DNA of 64,000 nucleotides. It comes from Candidatus Hydrogenedentota bacterium. Lineage in GTDB: Bacteria > Hydrogenedentota > Hydrogenedentia > Hydrogenedentales > CAITNO01. Under the pieces are notes generated by a model. It made no database searches. It had not been told where the DNA came from and saw only the letters and a list, made by a program, of their open reading frames with translations. This document shows positions 60,218 through 64,000 of the stretch, in pieces; position 1 is the first letter of the stretch; each line of letters begins with the position of its first letter. The position numbers and the translations under genes were made by a program. Location: positions 27,338 through 91,337 of the forward strand of contig JAAYBR010000091.1 in NCBI GenBank assembly GCA_012730045.1, given 5' to 3'.

Positions 60218-62302
60218 ATGACACGGACACTGCTCGCAGGCTTGGCCGCCGCATGGCTTGTTTCCCTTTCCGCCGCGCACGCGGACGAAAAGATTGACCG
60301 CCGCGCGCTGGTCACGCGCCACAACATCTCCTGGAACGATCCGGCGGGGCAGATTCCGCTGGGCAACGGCGAGTTCTGCTTCAACGCGGACGCGACGGGC
60401 CTGCAGACCTTCGGCGGCAACTCCATGGCGCACTGGGGGTGGCATTCGTTCCCCCTGCCGGAGGGATGGACACCGGACCGCGTGCCCGCCACGGGGACCT
60501 TTCAGCAGGGACGGAACACGGGCCCCGACGAGTTTCCCAAGGGGGCCGAGGCGCTCCGCACCTGGCTGTTCGACAATCCCCACATCATGAATCTGGGGAG
60601 GCTTGGGCTGTCTGGAAAGGACGGGACAGCGCTGTCCCCCGGGGACATTTCCGGGGTGTCTCGCTCGCTGGATCTGTGGTCCGGGGCGCAGACCGCCACC
60701 TTCACCCTCCAGGGCGAGCCGGTGAAGGTCGAGACCTGCGTCCATCCGGCCCTTGACGCCGTGGCGGTGCGCATCGCCTCGCCGCTCCTCGGGCGGGGCG
60801 ACCTGCTGGTCTCACTCGACTTCCCCTATCCCACGCTGGAGAACGGGGCCTGGGTCGGGGATTTTGGGCGCGTGGACGGGCACACGACGGAGATGGCTCC
60901 CCGGGGTGACAACGGGGCCGACTTCGCGCGCACGGTGGACGGCATGTCCTACCAGGTGTTTCTCCTGGGTTCGATCCGGTGCGCGGTGCGGAAGAATGAC
61001 TCGCCGCACCGCTGGCTGATCGCGCCGGGCAAGGGGGCGGACCGCCTCGAATTCGTCTGTTCCTTTTCCCCGGAGAGAATCCCCACCGCGCTGCCGACGG
61101 CGGCGGAGACCTTCGCGGCGGCCGCCCGGCACTGGGCGGACTTCTGGGGCGCGGGCGGCGCGGTGGACCTGTCGGGCAGCGCGGACCCGCGCTGGCGCGA
61201 GCTGGAACGGCGGATCGTCCTGTCGCAGTACCTGATGGCGGCCCAGTCGGCGGGGAGCTGGCCGTCGTCCGAGGCCGGGCTGATGGGGATTGACCCGTGG
61301 CGCGGCCAGTTCCACATGGAGATGGTCTGGTGGCACCTCGCCCACTACGCGCTGTGGGGGCGGTGGCCCCTGGCGGAGGAGGCCGTCGGCTGTTACGCCC
61401 GCTTCCAGCCCGCCGCCCGCGCGCTCGCGGAGCAGCTCGGCTATGCGGGGCTGCAATGGGGAAAATCCGTAGGCCCGGAGGGGCGCAGCGCCCCGTGGAT
61501 CGGCAACCAGGTCCTCCTGTGGAAGCAGCCCCACCCGATCTTCTTCGCCGAACTGGAATACCGGCTGCGCTCCGAACGCGCCACGCTGGAGAAGTGGGCG
61601 GACGTTGTCCAGGGCACCGCCGAGTTTATGGCCGACTACCCCGTGCCCGACCCGGCCACGGGCGTGTGCTCCCTCGCCCCGGTCATGCCGCCCAGCGAGC
61701 AGGGGATCACGCGCGACACGGTCTTCGATCTCGCCTACTGGCGGTGGGGGCTCGACACTGCCCAGCAATGGCGGGAACGCCTCGGCCTTGCGCGGGAACC
61801 GCGCTGGGACGATGTCCGCAGGCGGCTCGCGCCGCTGCCGGTGGGGAACGGCGTCTTCGTCCACTCCGCCGAATGGACCGACACCTACACCCGGCGCAAC
61901 TGGGAGCACCCCGACCCCGCCGGCGTGTTCGGCATGCTGCCGCCCGTGGACGGCGTGGACCGCGACACGGCGCACCGCACCCTGCTCAAGGTGTGGGAGA
62001 CTTGGGACTGGAACCGCTGCTGGGGGTGGGACTTCCCCTGGACCGCCATGGCCGCCGCCCGCCACGGCGAGCCGGAACTCGCCGTGGACGCCCTGCTGAA
62101 AGACGCCGGCGGGAAAAACCACTACGATGAGCGCGGCGTCTGCACCGGCGGGCCCTGCCCCTACCTCCCCGGAAACGGCGGCCTGCTCTACGCCGTGGCC
62201 ATGATGGCCGCCGGATGGGACGGCGCCCCAGACCGCCCCGCGCCCGGTTTCCCCGAGGAAGGCTGGTCGGTCAAATGGGAGGGACTGCACCGGGCGACGT
62301 AG
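60218..62302 (+). CDS. Secreted six-hairpin glycosidase (GH95/GH65-like)
   Basis: A 694-residue exported glycosidase-like protein: signal peptide (LLAGLAAAWLVSLSAAHAD), an N-terminal beta-sandwich (about 30-320; HNISWNDPAGQIPLGNGEF is the family entry), then an (alpha/alpha)6 barrel (about 340-670) with WEHPDPAGVFG and NRCWGWDFPWTAMAAA, matching the six-hairpin superfamily. Likely cleaves alpha-linked glycans outside the cell; substrate not fixed. ATG at 60218; the longer frame from 59984 overlaps the preceding gene. Confidence 0.7.
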   Translation: MTRTLLAGLAAAWLVSLSAAHADEKIDRRALVTRHNISWNDPAGQIPLGNGEFCFNADATGLQTFGGNSMAHWGWHSFPLPEGWTPDRVPATGTFQQGRNTGPDEFPKGAEALRTWLFDNPHIMNLGRLGLSGKDGTALSPGDISGVSRSLDLWSGAQTATFTLQGEPVKVETCVHPALDAVAVRIASPLLGRGDLLVSLDFPYPTLENGAWVGDFGRVDGHTTEMAPRGDNGADFARTVDGMSYQVFLLGSIRCAVRKNDSPHRWLIAPGKGADRLEFVCSFSPERIPTALPTAAETFAAAARHWADFWGAGGAVDLSGSADPRWRELERRIVLSQYLMAAQSAGSWPSSEAGLMGIDPWRGQFHMEMVWWHLAHYALWGRWPLAEEAVGCYARFQPAARALAEQLGYAGLQWGKSVGPEGRSAPWIGNQVLLWKQPHPIFFAELEYRLRSERATLEKWADVVQGTAEFMADYPVPDPATGVCSLAPVMPPSEQGITRDTVFDLAYWRWGLDTAQQWRERLGLAREPRWDDVRRRLAPLPVGNGVFVHSAEWTDTYTRRNWEHPDPAGVFGMLPPVDGVDRDTAHRTLLKVWETWDWNRCWGWDFPWTAMAAARHGEPELAVDALLKDAGGKNHYDERGVCTGGPCPYLPGNGGLLYAVAMMAAGWDGAPDRPAPGFPEEGWSVKWEGLHRAT

Positions 62303-62547
62303 GGGTGGAAAGAAACCGGCGCTGAAAGCCTGAGGGATACGCGCATCTCCTATGAAGTGGGGAGGTTTCTGCCCCATGTGATGTCGCGTTGGAGGTCTGA
62401 CTCTGTGTAATATGTACGCCATATGCGCAGGCTCACGAATTCGGAGCCGCCTAGTCGCGGACCCCAACCCGGCGGGGTGAGAAGCCAAATCCGGCGTAGA
62501 AATGACACGTTGCGCCGAAAGGGAGAAATCGCAAAGCCGTGCCTGGA
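62303..62547. other. Intergenic region before hsdR
   Basis: About 245 bp with no gene. Slightly AT-richer (GTGTAATATGTACGCCATAT) and otherwise unremarkable; no clear promoter could be assigned. Confidence 0.4.
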
Positions 62548-64000
62548 ATGAACGAAGCCGACACATGCCGCGTTCTGATCACCCCGGCCCTGCAAAAAGC
62601 GGGCTGGGGCGACCCTGTCTGGCGCATGGCCGAGCAGCACTATTTCACCGACGGCCAGATTGTTCTCGTAGGCGACGGGCACAGACGGCAGAAGGGCAAG
62701 AAGTCCGATTACCTGCTCCGCTATGAAGAGTCATTCCCGATCGCCGTGGTCGAAGCCAAGTCAGAAGACCTCGAACCCGGTGCCGGGCTTCAACAGGCCA
62801 AGGACTACGCGCAGATTCTCGGCCTGTCGTTCGCCTACTCCACCAACGGGCACGGCATCGAAGAATGGGATTTCACATCCAATACCCAGCGTAGCCTTGA
62901 AGCCTACCCGTCGCCTGCGGAACTCTGGCAACGTCTTTGCGCGGCCAAAGCCCTTGACGCCGAGCAACCCGCCAATCCCCTGCTTGCACCCTACTGCGCC
63001 AAGGGCGGCAAACTCCCCCGCTATTATCAGGAAGTCGCCATCAACCGCGCCATTGAAGCGATTTTGAAAGGACAGAAGCACGTCCTGATCAATCTCGCCA
63101 CGGGAACCGGCAAAACGGTTATCGCCTTTCAGACGGCCTGGAAGCTCTTTCACGCGAAATGGAACACCTCCGCACAGGACCGCCACCCCCGCGTTCTCTT
63201 TCTGGCCGACCGCAACTTTTTGCGCGATCAGGCCTACAACACCTTCGAGCCGTTCGAGGGCGAACGCGACATCATCGCCGAAGGCCAGGCTCCCAAGAAC
63301 CGCTCCATTTATTTCAGCATCTATCAGGCGATGTTCTCCGGCGTGGATGGCAAACGCCTCTTCCATCAATACCCGCGCGATTTCTTCGACCTTATCGTGA
63401 TCGACGAATGCCACCGCTCCGGCTTCGGCACTTGGAACGCCATCCTCAAGCACTTCGATAGCGCCGTGCAACTCGGCATGACCGCCACGCCCAAGCGCAC
63501 GGAAAACATCGACACCTACAAATACTTCGGCGATCCGGTTTTCACGTACTCCCTGGGCCAGGGCATTGACGACGGTTTCCTGGCAACCTATAAGATCCAT
63601 CGAGCGGAGACAAATTACGTCCGCGACGGCCTAGTCTTGGAAGAAGCTGCGAAATACGGGGCTGTCGTGGAGGTTCCCCCGGACTTGGAACCGAAAGACC
63701 AGTATGACATGCCGGAGTTCGAGCGCAAGATCACCATGCCCGACCATGTGAGAAAACTCTGCGAACACATGGACAAGCTCATGCGCCGCTTCGGACGCAT
63801 GGAAAAGACGATGGTCTTTTGCGTCAACATGGATCACGCCCTGCAGGTCACGGAGGAACTGAACCGCCTCAATACCGACCTGAACCAATCGGAATACGCG
63901 GTGCGCATCGTCTCGGAGGAAGGCGCGACGGGCAAGGCGTTGCTGGAGCGTTTTCAGGACACAGAAAAGCAAGTGCCCGTCATCGCCACCACGGTTGACC
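62548..64000 (+). CDS. hsdR: Type I restriction enzyme R subunit, 5' part (truncated by window end)
   Basis: The first 484 codons of an EcoEI-type HsdR; no stop before the window ends. N-terminal PD-(D/E)XK nuclease (KKSDYLLRYEESFPIAVVEAKSED: D...E-x-K), then the SF2 motor: Walker A ATGTGKT, DECHRSG (motif II) and TATPKR (motif III). It translocates DNA and cleaves when methylation is absent. hsdM and hsdS are presumably past the right edge. Lower GC than the neighbours. Start at 62548 is likely but its RBS is weak; GTG at 62539 is an alternative. Confidence 0.9.
   Translation, partial: MNEADTCRVLITPALQKAGWGDPVWRMAEQHYFTDGQIVLVGDGHRRQKGKKSDYLLRYEESFPIAVVEAKSEDLEPGAGLQQAKDYAQILGLSFAYSTNGHGIEEWDFTSNTQRSLEAYPSPAELWQRLCAAKALDAEQPANPLLAPYCAKGGKLPRYYQEVAINRAIEAILKGQKHVLINLATGTGKTVIAFQTAWKLFHAKWNTSAQDRHPRVLFLADRNFLRDQAYNTFEPFEGERDIIAEGQAPKNRSIYFSIYQAMFSGVDGKRLFHQYPRDFFDLIVIDECHRSGFGTWNAILKHFDSAVQLGMTATPKRTENIDTYKYFGDPVFTYSLGQGIDDGFLATYKIHRAETNYVRDGLVLEEAAKYGAVVEVPPDLEPKDQYDMPEFERKITMPDHVRKLCEHMDKLMRRFGRMEKTMVFCVNMDHALQVTEELNRLNTDLNQSEYAVRIVSEEGATGKALLERFQDTEKQVPVIATTVD

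Overview
The window is GC-rich bacterial chromosome, densely packed, with housekeeping genes throughout (dnaE, purMLQ, panBCD-folK, ispDF, ruvX, mltG, pal-cpoB). Carried alongside are many secreted carbohydrate-active or PVC-type proteins: GH38 mannosidase, a GH-A clan hydrolase, a sialidase-like protein, a beta-helix protein, DUF1573, DUF1080 remnants, a uroporphyrinogen-decarboxylase-like methyltransferase and C45 peptidase. Lipoproteins, Pal and CpoB mean a diderm envelope. FprA suggests an oxygen-avoiding or microaerobic life. The mix resembles Hydrogenedentota, Planctomycetota or Lentisphaerota; that placement is inference, since no rRNA is present.

Layout. 0-4 kb: a DtxR-type regulator and a single-chain MmeI-like restriction-modification enzyme bracketed by a 26-bp direct repeat. 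4-11 kb (minus strand): GH-A hydrolase, M48 peptidase lipoprotein, then pncC-dnaE with overlapping stop and start. 11-17 kb: DUF4405-like membrane protein, UroD-like methyltransferase, zinc-ribbon protein, C45 peptidase, Tat-exported sugar isomerase-like protein, flavodiiron protein. 17-20 kb: a repeat cluster, a radical SAM gene and its probable TetR-type regulator with a 30-bp palindromic operator. 20-29 kb: beta-helix protein, DUF167, purine nucleoside phosphorylase, PIN-TRAM protein with ispD-ispF, GH38 and a GHMP kinase. 30-39 kb: pal-cpoB, BadF-type kinase, DUF1573, zinc ribbon, UDPGP-type nucleotidyltransferase, tRNA-Asp, CHAD, ruvX, mltG, CDP-alcohol phosphotransferase. 39-49 kb: GntR and LysR regulators, purM-purL-purQ, glyoxalase-like protein, sialidase-like protein, lipoprotein. 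49-52 kb (minus): folK-panB-panC-panD.

53.4-59.6 kb is the unusual zone. It holds the last 30 residues or so of an integron integrase, one lower-GC cassette-like gene ending in an attC-like hairpin, two remnants of DUF1080 genes, and two copies of one promoter-plus-leader sequence. One leader precedes the integrase fragment; the other, on the minus strand, precedes a gene pair for a large secreted protein and a secreted esterase. The window ends in a pseudopilin-like protein, a six-hairpin glycosidase and the 5' part of a type I restriction subunit (hsdR).

How it fits together: compact operons (purMLQ, folK-panBCD, PIN-TRAM-ispD-ispF, ruvX-mltG-phosphotransferase) use ATGA-type overlaps. Intergenic regions over about 300 bp are mostly families of inverted or dispersed repeats. 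Long reading frames opposite real genes are GC-driven shadows and are left out.
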